Shown here: positions 16,608 through 26,558 of the stretch, one piece after another
Numbering within the stretch: the stretch's first letter is position 1
How the letters are laid out: each line of letters starts with the position of its first letter
Translations under genes and position numbers: made by a program
DNA from: Streptomyces yatensis
GTDB taxonomy: Bacteria > Actinomycetota > Actinomycetes > Streptomycetales > Streptomycetaceae
Assembly: GCF_018069625.1 (NCBI RefSeq)
Contig: NZ_CP072941.1
Coordinates: 5,270,001 to 5,334,000 of the forward strand
Length of the DNA: 64,000 nt
Reading direction: 5' to 3'
The notes under the pieces: model-generated
Told to the model about the DNA's origin: nothing
The model's input: only the letters and a program-made list of their open reading frames with translations
The model's database searches: none

Positions 16608-17747
16608 TCAGCCACCCGCCGCGGCGGAGGCCGCGTCGAGCGCCCGCAGCACATCGGCGATCAGATCGTCCGGGTCCTCCGCGCCCACCGAGAACCGGAT
16701 GAACCCCTCGGGCACCGCGTCGCCGCCCCACCGTCCGCGCCGCTCCGCCGTGGAGCGCACCCCGCCGAAACTGGTGGCGTCGTCCACCAGCCGCAGCGCG
16801 TCCAGGAAGCGCTCAGCGCACTCCTTGTCCGGCAGGGTGAAGGAGACCACGCAGCCGAAGCGCCCGCCGCGCATCTGCCCGGCCGCGACCCGGTGGGCGG
16901 GATCGGTCGGCAGGCCGGGGTGGCGCAGCCCGGTGATCTCGGGGCGCTCGCGCAGCGCCTCGGCGAGGGCCAGGGCGGTCGCCGCCTGGCGGTCGACGCG
17001 CAGCTGGAGGGTGGCCAGGGAGCGGTGGGCGAGCCAGGCCTCCATGGGGCCGGGGATCGCGCCCACCGTCTTGCGCCAGGCCCGCACCTCCGCGGCGAGC
17101 CGCGGATCGCGGCAGGTCACATAGCCGAGCAGGACATCGCCGTGGCCGGTGAGCGCCTTGGTGCCGCTCGCCACGGCGAAGTCCGCGCCGAGCTCCAGCG
17201 GCCGCTGGCCGAGCGGGGTGGCGAGCGTGTTGTCGACGGCGACCAGCGTGCCGCGGGCGTGCGCGGCCTCGGCGAGCCGGCGGATGTCACAGACGTCCAG
17301 TCCGGGATTGGACGGGGTTTCCAGCCAGAGCAGCTTCGTCCGGTCGTCCAGGGCGTCCAGCTGGGCGTCCCCGTCGGTCGGGGCGGTGTGCACGGTGACC
17401 CCGTAGCCCTGCAGCCGCTCGATCAGCGCCGGGAGCAGCTGATAGCCGTCCGTCGGCAGCACGGCCGCGTCGCCCTGACGCAGCTGGGACAGCAGTACGG
17501 CCGAGATCGCGCCCATCCCGGAGGAGAAGACGACCGTCTCGGCGTCGTTGCCCGGTGACTCCAGCTCGCCGATCGCCCGCTCCAGCAGGGACCAGGTGGG
17601 GTTGGCGTCCCGGCCGTAGGTGTAGGGGCCGGCGGCGTCGCCGGGGAGGTGGTAGTGGGCGGCGAAGACCGGGCCGGGCAGCGTCGGTTCGTACGCCTCG
17701 GCCTCGGGCAGTCCGGCCCGTACGGCGCGGGTGCCGTCGCCGGTCAT
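16608..17747 (-). CDS. Cystathionine gamma-lyase/synthase-family PLP enzyme
   Basis: 379 residues of the Cys/Met-metabolism PLP family. Visible are the SSGMGA phosphate-binding loop (75-80), Asp 172 in VAVDNTLATP and the Schiff-base Lys 197 in SGTKALTGHGD. The N-terminal YTYGRDANPTW motif is also typical. It would break or form the gamma C-S bond of cystathionine or a related amino acid; the exact direction (lyase, synthase or methionine gamma-lyase) cannot be fixed. The ATG at 17747 overlaps the phosphatase stop codon (ATGA), so the two are translationally coupled. An AAGGAG site precedes it. Confidence 0.92.
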   Translation of the reverse strand: MTGDGTRAVRAGLPEAEAYEPTLPGPVFAAHYHLPGDAAGPYTYGRDANPTWSLLERAIGELESPGNDAETVVFSSGMGAISAVLLSQLRQGDAAVLPTDGYQLLPALIERLQGYGVTVHTAPTDGDAQLDALDDRTKLLWLETPSNPGLDVCDIRRLAEAAHARGTLVAVDNTLATPLGQRPLELGADFAVASGTKALTGHGDVLLGYVTCRDPRLAAEVRAWRKTVGAIPGPMEAWLAHRSLATLQLRVDRQAATALALAEALRERPEITGLRHPGLPTDPAHRVAAGQMRGGRFGCVVSFTLPDKECAERFLDALRLVDDATSFGGVRSTAERRGRWGGDAVPEGFIRFSVGAEDPDDLIADVLRALDAASAAAGG

Positions 17748-18385
17748 GCGGACTCCTTCCCCGCGTCCGGGCCATCGGCGGCCGACGCGCTCTTCGTGCT
17801 TTCGGCGCTCTGGACGGCCTGCTCCGGGGTCTCCTCGGCGGCGCTCTCCGTCGCCGAGGAGACCCCGGCGGCGCTCTCCGTCGCGTCGATGGCCCCCGTG
17901 ACCGCGTCCAGCAGCCCGCCGCTGGCGGCCTCGATCATGTCCAGGCACTCCTCGAAGTCGTCCGTCCCGCCGAAGTAGGGGTCGGGCACATCGAGGCCGC
18001 CCAGCGCGTTCTGGTCCGCGTCCGGGTCGTAGCTGCGCAGCAGCCGCACCTTCGCGGCGTCGTGCGGGGTCGGCGCGAGTGCGCGCAGCTCATGGAGATG
18101 GCCGCTGTCGAGGGCGATCACCAGATCGAGGTGATCGAACCAGCCGGCCTGGAACTGCCGTGCGATGTGATCCTGCTCATAGCCATGTGCGGTGAGCACG
18201 TCGATGGCGCGGCGGTCGGCCCCGTCGCCCTCGTGCCAGGGCCCGGTGCCCGCGCTGTCCACCTCGACCCGGCCGTCCAGCCCGGCCTCCGCGGCATGGG
18301 CGCGGAAGACGGATTCGGCCATCGGCGAGCGGCATATGTTGCCGGTGCAGACAAAGCAGACACGGTAGGGCGACGGGTCTCTCAT
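17744..18385 (-). CDS. ptpA: Low-molecular-weight protein tyrosine phosphatase
   Basis: About 213 residues from the ATG at 18385 (an upstream ATG at 18397 is possible). The P-loop CTGNICRS is at 13-20 (Cys 13 nucleophile, Arg 19) and the general-acid DPYFGG loop lies near 130, together diagnostic of LMW-PTPs such as Streptomyces PtpA. It dephosphorylates phosphotyrosine on proteins. The family is normally about 160 residues; here a Ser/Ala/Glu-rich tail of about 50 residues follows, containing a tandem ATESAA unit. The stop codon overlaps the lyase start, forming a two-gene operon. Confidence 0.92.
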   Translation of the reverse strand: MRDPSPYRVCFVCTGNICRSPMAESVFRAHAAEAGLDGRVEVDSAGTGPWHEGDGADRRAIDVLTAHGYEQDHIARQFQAGWFDHLDLVIALDSGHLHELRALAPTPHDAAKVRLLRSYDPDADQNALGGLDVPDPYFGGTDDFEECLDMIEAASGGLLDAVTGAIDATESAAGVSSATESAAEETPEQAVQSAESTKSASAADGPDAGKESA

Positions 18386-18409
18386 GCCTCCCATCATCCC
18401 CGGCCGGGA

Positions 18410-18790
18410 TCAGTCCTTGTCATCGGGCAGCACGACGTGCAGGGCCCACGCGACTATGGAGACGATCAGGCCACCGAGCACCGCGGTGCCGAAGCCGTCG
18501 ACGTGGAAGCTCAGATCCAGCTTTCCGGCCAGCCAGGAGGTCAACAGCAGCATCAGGGCGTTGATCACCAGCGTGATCAGCCCGAGGGTCAGGATGAACA
18601 ACGGAAAAGCCAGGAGCTTGACGATCGGCTTGACCACCACGTTCACCACACCGAAGACCAGCGCGACGAGAATGAGGGTGAGCGCTTGGCGGCCGGTGTT
18701 GTCACCGGTGAGCGTGATGTCGTTGAGTAGCCAGATGGCGACGCCGAGGGCACCGGCGTTCGCGATCGTCTTGACGAGAAAATTCTTCAT
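18410..18790 (-). CDS. Holin-4 superfamily (YvlD-type) membrane protein
   Basis: 126 residues with four membrane helices (about 8-25, 36-58, 62-86 and 101-121) and a charged LPDDKD end. The pattern with VVKPIVKLLAFPLFILTLG and LVINALMLLL is characteristic of the phage-holin-4_2/YvlD family. Despite the name, these are chromosomal envelope-stress proteins in many bacteria, not lysis proteins. There is no phage context here. The gene converges head to head with ptpA's upstream region and is divergent from the cupin gene. Confidence 0.85.
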   Translation of the reverse strand: MKNFLVKTIANAGALGVAIWLLNDITLTGDNTGRQALTLILVALVFGVVNVVVKPIVKLLAFPLFILTLGLITLVINALMLLLTSWLAGKLDLSFHVDGFGTAVLGGLIVSIVAWALHVVLPDDKD

Positions 18791-18856
18791 GGTTGAGATC
18801 GTCGCAGACAGGCCCCGCGGCAGGCAGGGGCCCCGTAGGCAGGGGTGGAGAGGCGA

Positions 18857-19174
18857 ATGAAGGCGTTCCGGCTGGATGAGCTGGAGGCGGAGCGGGCCGC
18901 GAACAACGGCGCGTATCTGCAGTTCCTGCGGGAGCGGAACATGTCCGTGGGGCTGTACGCGCTGGACGCGGGCCAGCCCGATCCGCAGTCGCCGCACAAC
19001 CAGGACGAGGTCTACGTGGTGGTGAGCGGCCGGGCGTCGGTCACGGTGGGAATGGAGACGACGCAGGTGGCGCGGGGCAGCGTGGTGTACGTACCGGCGG
19101 GCACGGCGCACAAGTTCCATCACATCACCGAGGACCTGAGGGTGCTGGTGGTGTTCTCGCCGCCCGAGGGCTGA
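18857..19174 (+). CDS. Small cupin-domain protein
   Basis: 105 residues. The first cupin motif appears as PHNQDEVYVVVSG and the second as PAGTAHKFHHITEDLRVLVVF, giving the His/Glu metal-binding set of a single-domain beta barrel. The ATG at 18857 is preferred since GGAGAGGCGA lies directly before it; the upstream GTG overlaps that site. Function in a metal-dependent dioxygenase or isomerase role is possible but cannot be specified. Its stop codon starts a 17-bp tandem repeat. Confidence 0.88.
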   Translation: MKAFRLDELEAERAANNGAYLQFLRERNMSVGLYALDAGQPDPQSPHNQDEVYVVVSGRASVTVGMETTQVARGSVVYVPAGTAHKFHHITEDLRVLVVFSPPEG

Positions 19175-19239
19175 TGGCGCCGCAGGGCTGATGGCGCCCG
19201 AAGGCTGATGCCGCCGGAGGACTGATGCCGCCCGCGGGC
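19172..19239 (+). repeat. Stop-anchored 17-bp tandem repeat (cupin gene end)
   Basis: Four contiguous 17-base units of the form TGATGGCGCCGCAGGGC start at the cupin stop codon itself: 19172-19188, 19189-19205, 19206-19222 and 19223-19239. Every unit begins with TGATG. The twelve coding bases before the stop match the end of the unit. Confidence 0.9.
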
Positions 19240-19409
19240 TTGTCCACCGCGGAGCCGATGGGCGGCCGGACGGTCCCGTAGGGGTTCGGTCAGGGGAGGA
19301 CGGGGGCCGCGGGACGCCCGCGCGCTTCCGTCCCGTCCTAGCATCGACGGCAGGGAAGACCGGCCGTCGGCGTCCGGACCCACGGCTCGGAGAGAAAGCA
19401 GGGAGTTAC

Positions 19410-19604
19410 GTGACCACGAAGGGGATATTCCGGGGCTTGCCATGGTGGGTGACCTGGATCGCGATACCGGTCCTCATCCTCGCCGTGTTCGGCGGTCTGA
19501 TCATGAGCGTGATCGGGTTCCTGGTGAGCTTTGTCTTCAAGGCGCTGCTGCTGGTGGCGCTGATCGCCGGGCTGATCTACGTCGTACGGAAGTTCACCGC
19601 CTGA
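19410..19604 (+). CDS. Small two-helix membrane protein (DUF5326-like)
   Basis: 64 residues from a GTG with a GGGAG site six bases before it. Two hydrophobic helices (about 11-34 and 37-58) are followed by a short basic end (VRKFTA). It resembles a conserved Streptomyces family usually found near ssgA. No function is evident. Confidence 0.7.
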   Translation: MTTKGIFRGLPWWVTWIAIPVLILAVFGGLIMSVIGFLVSFVFKALLLVALIAGLIYVVRKFTA

Positions 19605-20048
19605 CCCGCCGCGCGGCGCTCGCCGCGTCCCCCAGGGCCTGACGCATCCCCGCAGGCCCTGCGGACCCCCACCGCGCGCGGATACGCCGCGCGAGGGATA
19701 CCGCCGGGGCGGGAGCGCGGCCCGGCGCCGCCCCTGCCGTTAGAGTGCGAGACCTCGGCGTTCTTCCTCTCGGCGTCTGCCTCGCAACAACACCCCGGGG
19801 GTGCCTGTTGACGACAGCGATCTTCGATACGGCCGGTGCGCCGGCCCCGATCTCCCGCCCACCGGGCCCACGTCGTCCGGCCCCGCGGGTCTCCTCATGG
19901 CAACACTGGCCATTTTCGTTCCCTCACACGAGGCAAACCGACTCCGCACAGCAATCGAGTCGCTACGCTCCAGAGTCGGCCATGCGCAAACAACCCGGGG
20001 CGGCGAACGATGCGTGACATGCGTGACACAGTTCAGGCGGAAGTGACG
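19605..20048. other. 444-bp region upstream of ssgA without a gene
   Basis: No reading frame here has the codon bias of a gene. The position is where streptomycetes such as S. coelicolor carry ssgR, an IclR-type activator of ssgA of about 240 codons; that would not fit. The last 140 bases are less GC-rich (ACTGGCCATTTTCGTTCCCT and onward) and contain TACGCT at about 19973, a plausible -10 for ssgA. Confidence 0.5.
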
Positions 20049-20456
20049 ATGACCTTCCTGGTCTCGCAGGATCTCTCCTTCCGGATCCCGGTCGAGCTGT
20101 CCTACGACAGCAGCGACCCCTATGCCGTCGAGATCACCTTCCATCTGCCCGGCGACGCGCCGGTGAGCTGGGCCTTCGCGCGGGAGCTGCTGCTGGACGG
20201 GCTGAGCAGACCCACCGGTGAGGGCGATGTGCGCATCGCTCCCGCCTCCCCCGAGGGGCTTTCGGACGTCTTCATCAGACTCCAGGTCGGCTGTGAACGG
20301 GCCCTGTTCCGGGCCGGGGCCGCCCCTCTGGTGGCCTTCCTCGATCGGACGGACCGGGTGGTGCCTTTCGGCCAGGAGCCGGCGGCCTGCGATCCGGTCG
20401 GCGATCTCGACGCCGAACTCGACCGCATCCTGGCCGAGGACCGGTACGCGGGCTGA
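20049..20456 (+). CDS. ssgA: Sporulation/cell-division protein SsgA
   Basis: 135 residues with the SsgA-like protein fold: VSQDLSFRIPVELSYDSSDP, FHLPGDAPVSWAFARELLLD, GDVRI and FIRLQVG. It matches the S. coelicolor SsgA N-terminus (MxFLVSxxLSFRIPVEL) better than the SsgB or SsgG types, and the position before thiC agrees. SsgA recruits SsgB and thereby FtsZ during sporulation septation and marks sites of wall remodelling. The ATG at 20049 follows GGCGGAAG; two in-frame ATGs upstream (about 20010 and 20019) are less likely. Confidence 0.9.
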   Translation: MTFLVSQDLSFRIPVELSYDSSDPYAVEITFHLPGDAPVSWAFARELLLDGLSRPTGEGDVRIAPASPEGLSDVFIRLQVGCERALFRAGAAPLVAFLDRTDRVVPFGQEPAACDPVGDLDAELDRILAEDRYAG

Positions 20457-20525
20457 GCGCCGGTACGCGGGCTGAAGGCCGGATACGCGGCGGCGGCCCG
20501 GATACGCGGCGGCGGGCCGAGGGCC
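20454..20525 (+). repeat. Stop-anchored repeat (ssgA end)
   Basis: Starting at the ssgA TGA, a 19-bp unit containing GCCGGTACGCGGGC is followed by further diverged copies with GGATACGCGGCG. The stretch just before the stop (GGACCGGTACGCGGGC) is the same unit, so the array includes the final codons. Confidence 0.7.
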
Positions 20526-20592
20526 GGTGTGCCGCGGCCGAACCGAACCGGTCGGGTCACCCGGGCGGCATGCGCGGTGGCTGAGCGTCTCG

Positions 20593-20684
20593 TCGTGCCT
20601 TCGCCCAGCGTCTCGTCGTGTCCCCGCCCGGCGGCCCCACGTGCCTCCGCCCGGCGGCTCAACGTGCCGTCGCCCGGCCGCTCA
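20593..20684 (-). repeat. Stop-anchored 23-bp tandem repeat (YibE/F gene end)
   Basis: Four exact-length 23-bp units run away from the stop codon of the minus-strand YibE/F gene: 20662-20684, 20639-20661, 20616-20638 and 20593-20615. The first two units begin with TGA, the first being the gene's own stop. Units share a core of CCGGGCG followed by a GGCACG-like end. Confidence 0.9.
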
Positions 20685-22109
20685 GCGCGTCTTGGCCCGG
20701 CGCCGCCGCCCGCGTCCGCCCCGGCCGGTCCTGGCCCCCTGGGCGCCGCCCGCGTCGGCCCCCCGCCCCGTGCCGCCGTCCGCCGCCGGGGTGCGGTCCG
20801 CGGAGACCACGAGCACGGCCAGCGCCGTGGTCACCGGCACCGACGCGACGAGCCCGATGCTGCCCACCAGCGTCCGTACGATTTCCTCCGCGACGATCTC
20901 GCTCGTGGCGACCGTGCCCACACCGGTGTCCGCGATGGAGAACAGCAACAGCAGCGGAAGCGACGCGCCCGCGTACGCCAGCACCAGCGTGTTCACCACG
21001 GAGGCGATGTGGTCCCGCCCGATCCGCATCGCCGCTCCGTAGAGCCTGCGCCGGGACGCGGTCGGGTCCGCGGCCCTCAGCTCCCACACCGCCGAGGTCT
21101 GGGTGACCGTCACATCGTCCAGCACGCCCAGCGAGCCGATGATCACGCCCGCCAGCAGCAGCCCGCGTATCTCGATGTTCGGATAGAGGCCGTGCACCAG
21201 CCCGGTCTGGTCGTCCGTATTGCCGGTCAGGCTCGCCCAGGCGATGAACAGCGAGCCCAGCACCCCGATCAGCAGCAGTGACACCAGGGTGCCGAGTACG
21301 GCGACCGAGGTACGGGCCGTCAGCCCATGGCACATATAGAGCGCGAGAAGCATGATCGCACTGCCCCCGACGACCGCGACCACCAGCGGATTGGAACCCT
21401 GGAGTATCGCCGGGAGGATGAACAGCGTCAGCACCCCGAAGCTGATCGCCAGCGCCACCAGCGCGAACACCCCGCGCAGCCGCCCCACCACCACGACGGC
21501 CAGCGCGAACAGTCCCGCCAGCAGCGCCATCGGCATCGACCGGTCGACGTCGGACACGGAGTACTGAAGTTCCTTGGGCGCCTTGGGGGCGTACGCCAGC
21601 TTCAGCTCCTGCCCGGCGCTGAATTGACGCGAGGCGTTGGGCTGGACGATTTCGGGGAAGGTGCGGCCTTTGTCCTTGCCCGAGGTGACCTCGATGGTGG
21701 CCTTCTCGCAGACGCTCTTCTTCCCGCCCTGCCCAGGGGCGCCGCTCTGGGCGGCGCTGTCCTGGCCGGGCTCGGTCGGTGCCTGCGGCTGGGCGTTGAC
21801 GTCCGCGCAGTTCACCTCCTCGACCTTCACCACCCGTCCGGCGACGGTCTGCTGGTCGAAGCCGAGACCGCTGCGGCCGCTCGCCTTGTGGTCGGGCGTG
21901 CCGCCCGGCCAGAGCGCGATCAGACCGGCGACGACGGCGACGGCGAAGGGGATGAGCACCAGCGCGATGATCTTGCGAAGGCGGGCGGAAACGGGAGCGG
22001 CGGGGCCATGACCGTGCGAGTGGCCGTGGGAATGGCCGTGGCCGTGGTCGTGCGCCTGATCGGAGGGGCGGGGCTGCTCTGGCGGGTGGTCCTGCTGGAT
22101 GGCGGTCAC
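20682..22109 (-). CDS. YibE/F-family multipass membrane protein with His-rich N-terminus
   Basis: 475 residues. The first 37 include a HDHGHGHSHGHSHGHG run, often a metal-binding strip. One membrane helix (about 46-67) is followed by an extracytoplasmic region of some 110 residues with two cysteines, then seven or eight helices. The block LYPNIEIRGLLLAGVIIGS and the LDDVTVTQTSAVWELR segment are typical of the YibE/F family. Function is unproven; the family has been noted next to metal or envelope genes. It is divergent from thiC, with the TPP riboswitch in between. Confidence 0.87.
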   Translation of the reverse strand: MTAIQQDHPPEQPRPSDQAHDHGHGHSHGHSHGHGPAAPVSARLRKIIALVLIPFAVAVVAGLIALWPGGTPDHKASGRSGLGFDQQTVAGRVVKVEEVNCADVNAQPQAPTEPGQDSAAQSGAPGQGGKKSVCEKATIEVTSGKDKGRTFPEIVQPNASRQFSAGQELKLAYAPKAPKELQYSVSDVDRSMPMALLAGLFALAVVVVGRLRGVFALVALAISFGVLTLFILPAILQGSNPLVVAVVGGSAIMLLALYMCHGLTARTSVAVLGTLVSLLLIGVLGSLFIAWASLTGNTDDQTGLVHGLYPNIEIRGLLLAGVIIGSLGVLDDVTVTQTSAVWELRAADPTASRRRLYGAAMRIGRDHIASVVNTLVLAYAGASLPLLLLFSIADTGVGTVATSEIVAEEIVRTLVGSIGLVASVPVTTALAVLVVSADRTPAADGGTGRGADAGGAQGARTGRGGRGRRRRAKTR

Positions 22110-22190
22110 GGTCGCATCATCGCAAGAGGAGTGGGCCCCCTGTTCAGCACTGTGGATAAACCGTTAGCGTGGGCACGAACCTTTGCAATC

Positions 22191-24053
<1,863 letters not shown>

Positions 24054-24129
24054 GGCGGACTGCGGACATAGGCCGTACGTCGCCGGTGTACGGCTGAGGC
24101 GGGTGCTTTCCTCTTCTCCCCGTTGGCCC

Positions 24130-24143
24130 GTTTCACGTGAAAC
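24130..24143. other. parS centromere site
   Basis: GTTTCACGTGAAAC is a perfect 14-bp palindrome identical to the Streptomyces/B. subtilis-type parS core. It lies in the 156-bp intergenic gap after thiC, in an otherwise unremarkable stretch. ParB binds parS, loads on DNA and organises the origin region for segregation; sites cluster near oriC, consistent with dnaB nearby. Confidence 0.93.
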
Positions 24144-24209
24144 ATCCCTTCGAGCGTTGGCCCGTGCTCCGAGCCTTTGGGCCGGCCGGAGCGCGGGCCG
24201 TTGGGTGGT

Positions 24210-25403
24210 TCACGCGGTGAGGATGGCGACGACCCGGTTGGTCATTTCCTCCTGGGTGGTCAGTGGCGTCGGGGAGTAGGAGAGGAGGAAGCGGAGTGAC
24301 TGGTCGCGGGTGGCGAACATGCGGGTGCGGTAGCCGTAGGTCTCGCCGGTCTTTCCCCAGAGGGTCACGCCGTTGACCGTGGCCTTCTGCAGGCCGAGGC
24401 TGTAGCGGGCCGGGGTGCCGTCCAGCATCCGTACGGAATCCGGGGGCAGGGTGAAGAGCTTGTCCAGCGCGTGGGGTGGCAGCAAGGCGCCGGAGAACAG
24501 GGCTCGCTGAAAGCGGGACAGGTCGTCGAGGGTCGAGACCAGCTCGCCCTCGCCCCAGGCGCCGGACTGGTTGTACACGGTGATATCGCGCAGCGAGCCG
24601 TCGGTCATCCGTAGGTAGCCGTGCACATGGGGACCGTGGGGGTGGGGATCCTGGCCGGGCAGGAGGGTGCGGGTCAGGCCCAGCGGGCGGAGGACGCGGG
24701 ACTCGATCGCCTGGCCGTAGGGGCGGCCGGTCAGTTTTTCGATGATCAGGGCGAGCAGGACGTAGTTGATGCCCCGGTACTCCTGTGTGGTCCCCGGATC
24801 GAACTTGAGCGGGTCATGGGTCACCGTCTCGACCCACTCCCGCGGTGTCCACCGGTCCCATCGATGCCGTACGACGCCCTCCGGAGTGCTGTCGTCCGGC
24901 AGCCCTCGATGGTCGGGCAGTCCGCTGGTGTGGTTGAGCAGCTGGGCCACGGTGATGCGGCGGGAGAAGGCCGAGGGCAGCAGGTCCGGGAGGTACCGGC
25001 CGATGGGGGCGCCGAGCTCCACCCGGCGCTCGGCCCACAGCTGAAGGACCACGGTGGCCACGAACGCCTTGGTGACGCTGCCCGCACGGAAGCGGTCGTC
25101 CGGGCGTACGGCCCGCCCGCTCCCGAGGTCCGCCGCCCCGGCCGTGCCGTACCAGTGGTCGCCTCGGCGGTCGACGCGCAGTTGCGCGGAGGTGGCGGGC
25201 GGATGGGAGAGATCGCTGATGGCGGCCTGGAGGGCGGCTTCGTCGGACGCGAAGGCTGATGCGGTGGCGGTCGGCGCGGTGGTCGATCTCGTGGTCGATC
25301 CGGTGGTTCCTGTCGCCGCCCGGGCGCCGGTGCTCCCGGCCACGGCCAGCAGCGTTCCGGCTGCGCAACCACCCATGAAGGTTCGTCGAGTCAAGGACGT
25401 CAT
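24210..25403 (-). CDS. Tat-exported serine beta-lactamase/D-Ala-D-Ala carboxypeptidase family protein
   Basis: 397 residues. The N-terminus (TRRTFMGG then a hydrophobic run to ARA) is a twin-arginine signal, so export through Tat is expected. SxxK is SVTK (about residue 110). The second motif, normally YxN, reads YRG within QEYRGINYVLLALI, and the third motif is GKTGETYGY. The fold and the surrounding LLNHTSGLPD block are clearly of the class C/R61 carboxypeptidase type. The loss of the YxN Asn may lower activity or alter chemistry. Its likely target is peptidoglycan or a peptide outside the membrane. Confidence 0.87.
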   Translation of the reverse strand: MTSLTRRTFMGGCAAGTLLAVAGSTGARAATGTTGSTTRSTTAPTATASAFASDEAALQAAISDLSHPPATSAQLRVDRRGDHWYGTAGAADLGSGRAVRPDDRFRAGSVTKAFVATVVLQLWAERRVELGAPIGRYLPDLLPSAFSRRITVAQLLNHTSGLPDHRGLPDDSTPEGVVRHRWDRWTPREWVETVTHDPLKFDPGTTQEYRGINYVLLALIIEKLTGRPYGQAIESRVLRPLGLTRTLLPGQDPHPHGPHVHGYLRMTDGSLRDITVYNQSGAWGEGELVSTLDDLSRFQRALFSGALLPPHALDKLFTLPPDSVRMLDGTPARYSLGLQKATVNGVTLWGKTGETYGYRTRMFATRDQSLRFLLSYSPTPLTTQEEMTNRVVAILTA

Positions 25404-25519
25404 GGTCAGCCATGCTGGCGAGGCGGCCGCGCCCCGCCATCCGGGATGACCCCACGGGCACCCCCACGCCCACCCGGACCGCACCCCGGAACGCGCCCCC
25501 GGGTGGCCCCCGACGCGGG

Positions 25520-26368
25520 CTAGTCCGGCTGGTGCTCCGGGCCGCCGTAGTCGGGGCTGGTGAAGTCCGGGCTGCTGTAGCGGGGGCGGGCCTTGGGGCC
25601 CTCGCCGTCGGTGCTGAAGCCGGGGCGGCTGTAGCCGAGGTGCGGGGTGCGGCTGACCGCTTCGGGGTTGGTCGGGACGTAGGCGGAGGGGGACGGGGCC
25701 GAGGGGTTGGCCAGGGCCTCGCGGAGGAACGGCAGGATGCCGCGCTCCAGCAGGGCCTGACGCCAGACCTCCCGGGCGCGGTCCACCTCCTCCAGCTGCT
25801 CGCTGCGCGCCTCGCCCCGGATCGCGCTGGAGCCGTTGCGCAGTGCGGTCAGGAGCAGTCCGACGGCGGCGATGAGGATGCCCGCGGCGGTCAGCGCGGC
25901 GAAGAACCAGCCCGCGGTGACCATCGGCTGGGCGATGGAGGGGGCCGGGTCCAGGACGTTGAGGACGTAACCGACGATGAGGAAGATGATCGCGGCGGTT
26001 CCGGCGAGCACCGGCGCCAGCACCGCGAGCATGGCGACGAGCCCGGCCCCCGCGGCGTCCTGCATCGCACCGGCGAGCCCCACCGTGCCGTCCGGGTGCT
26101 CGCGCTCGCCTACGTCTCCGGTGAGCGGGAAGAGCGGTGCGGGCTCGCGCAGTTTGGCGCGAGTTTCGCGGTAGTCCTGATATTCGGCGGCCGCGCATGC
26201 CGCTATCGCGGCCGAGGCGCCGAGCGCCATCGTGCGCAACTGCTCGGCAGTCAGCCGCTGCCCGACACCGGTGAGGTCCGGGCGACGGTCGGCGGTGCGC
26301 AGTGCCTCGTCGAGAACGCGCTCGAACTCCGGGCGGTCCTCGGTCAGCAGGTGCGGAGCGCTTTTCAT
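25520..26368 (-). CDS. Hypothetical membrane protein with coiled-coil and Tyr/Pro-rich tail
   Basis: 282 residues, not recognised. Residues 1-60 are soluble and helical; two strong membrane helices lie about 110-137 and 149-176; residues 180-205 are charged (RSEQLEEVDRAREVWRQALLER). The tail from 215 on is rich in Pro, Ser and Tyr (GYSRPGF, RYSSPDFTSPDYGGP), as in actinobacterial membrane proteins whose tails are phosphorylated or disordered. The start has GGGGG eight bases before the ATG. A PPP-type protein phosphatase gene lies upstream on the same strand. Confidence 0.75.
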   Translation of the reverse strand: MKSAPHLLTEDRPEFERVLDEALRTADRRPDLTGVGQRLTAEQLRTMALGASAAIAACAAAEYQDYRETRAKLREPAPLFPLTGDVGEREHPDGTVGLAGAMQDAAGAGLVAMLAVLAPVLAGTAAIIFLIVGYVLNVLDPAPSIAQPMVTAGWFFAALTAAGILIAAVGLLLTALRNGSSAIRGEARSEQLEEVDRAREVWRQALLERGILPFLREALANPSAPSPSAYVPTNPEAVSRTPHLGYSRPGFSTDGEGPKARPRYSSPDFTSPDYGGPEHQPD

Positions 26369-26558
26369 GGTGCATCCCCCGATGCTCCGTAGGGCCGTGA
26401 CGCCGGCTTACGCCGGGCAGTCGGGCGGAAACGGAGGAGAGCCTGCGACGGATAAGCCGATGGTAGAGCCGATCCGGCGCGGGGTGACAGCAAGTTTCGC
26501 TAATTGCTCCCTCGCCGGTGAAGCTCTCTATCTGCCCCGGGCAGCGTCCGCTGAACCC

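Noticed and set aside
18410..18790. Phage origin suggested by the holin-like protein
   Set aside because: The YvlD/holin-4 family is chromosomal and common; no endolysin or phage genes are nearby.
19801..20046. 81-codon frame upstream of ssgA
   Set aside because: No ribosome-binding site, atypical codon use, and overlap with the probable ssgA promoter and start region.
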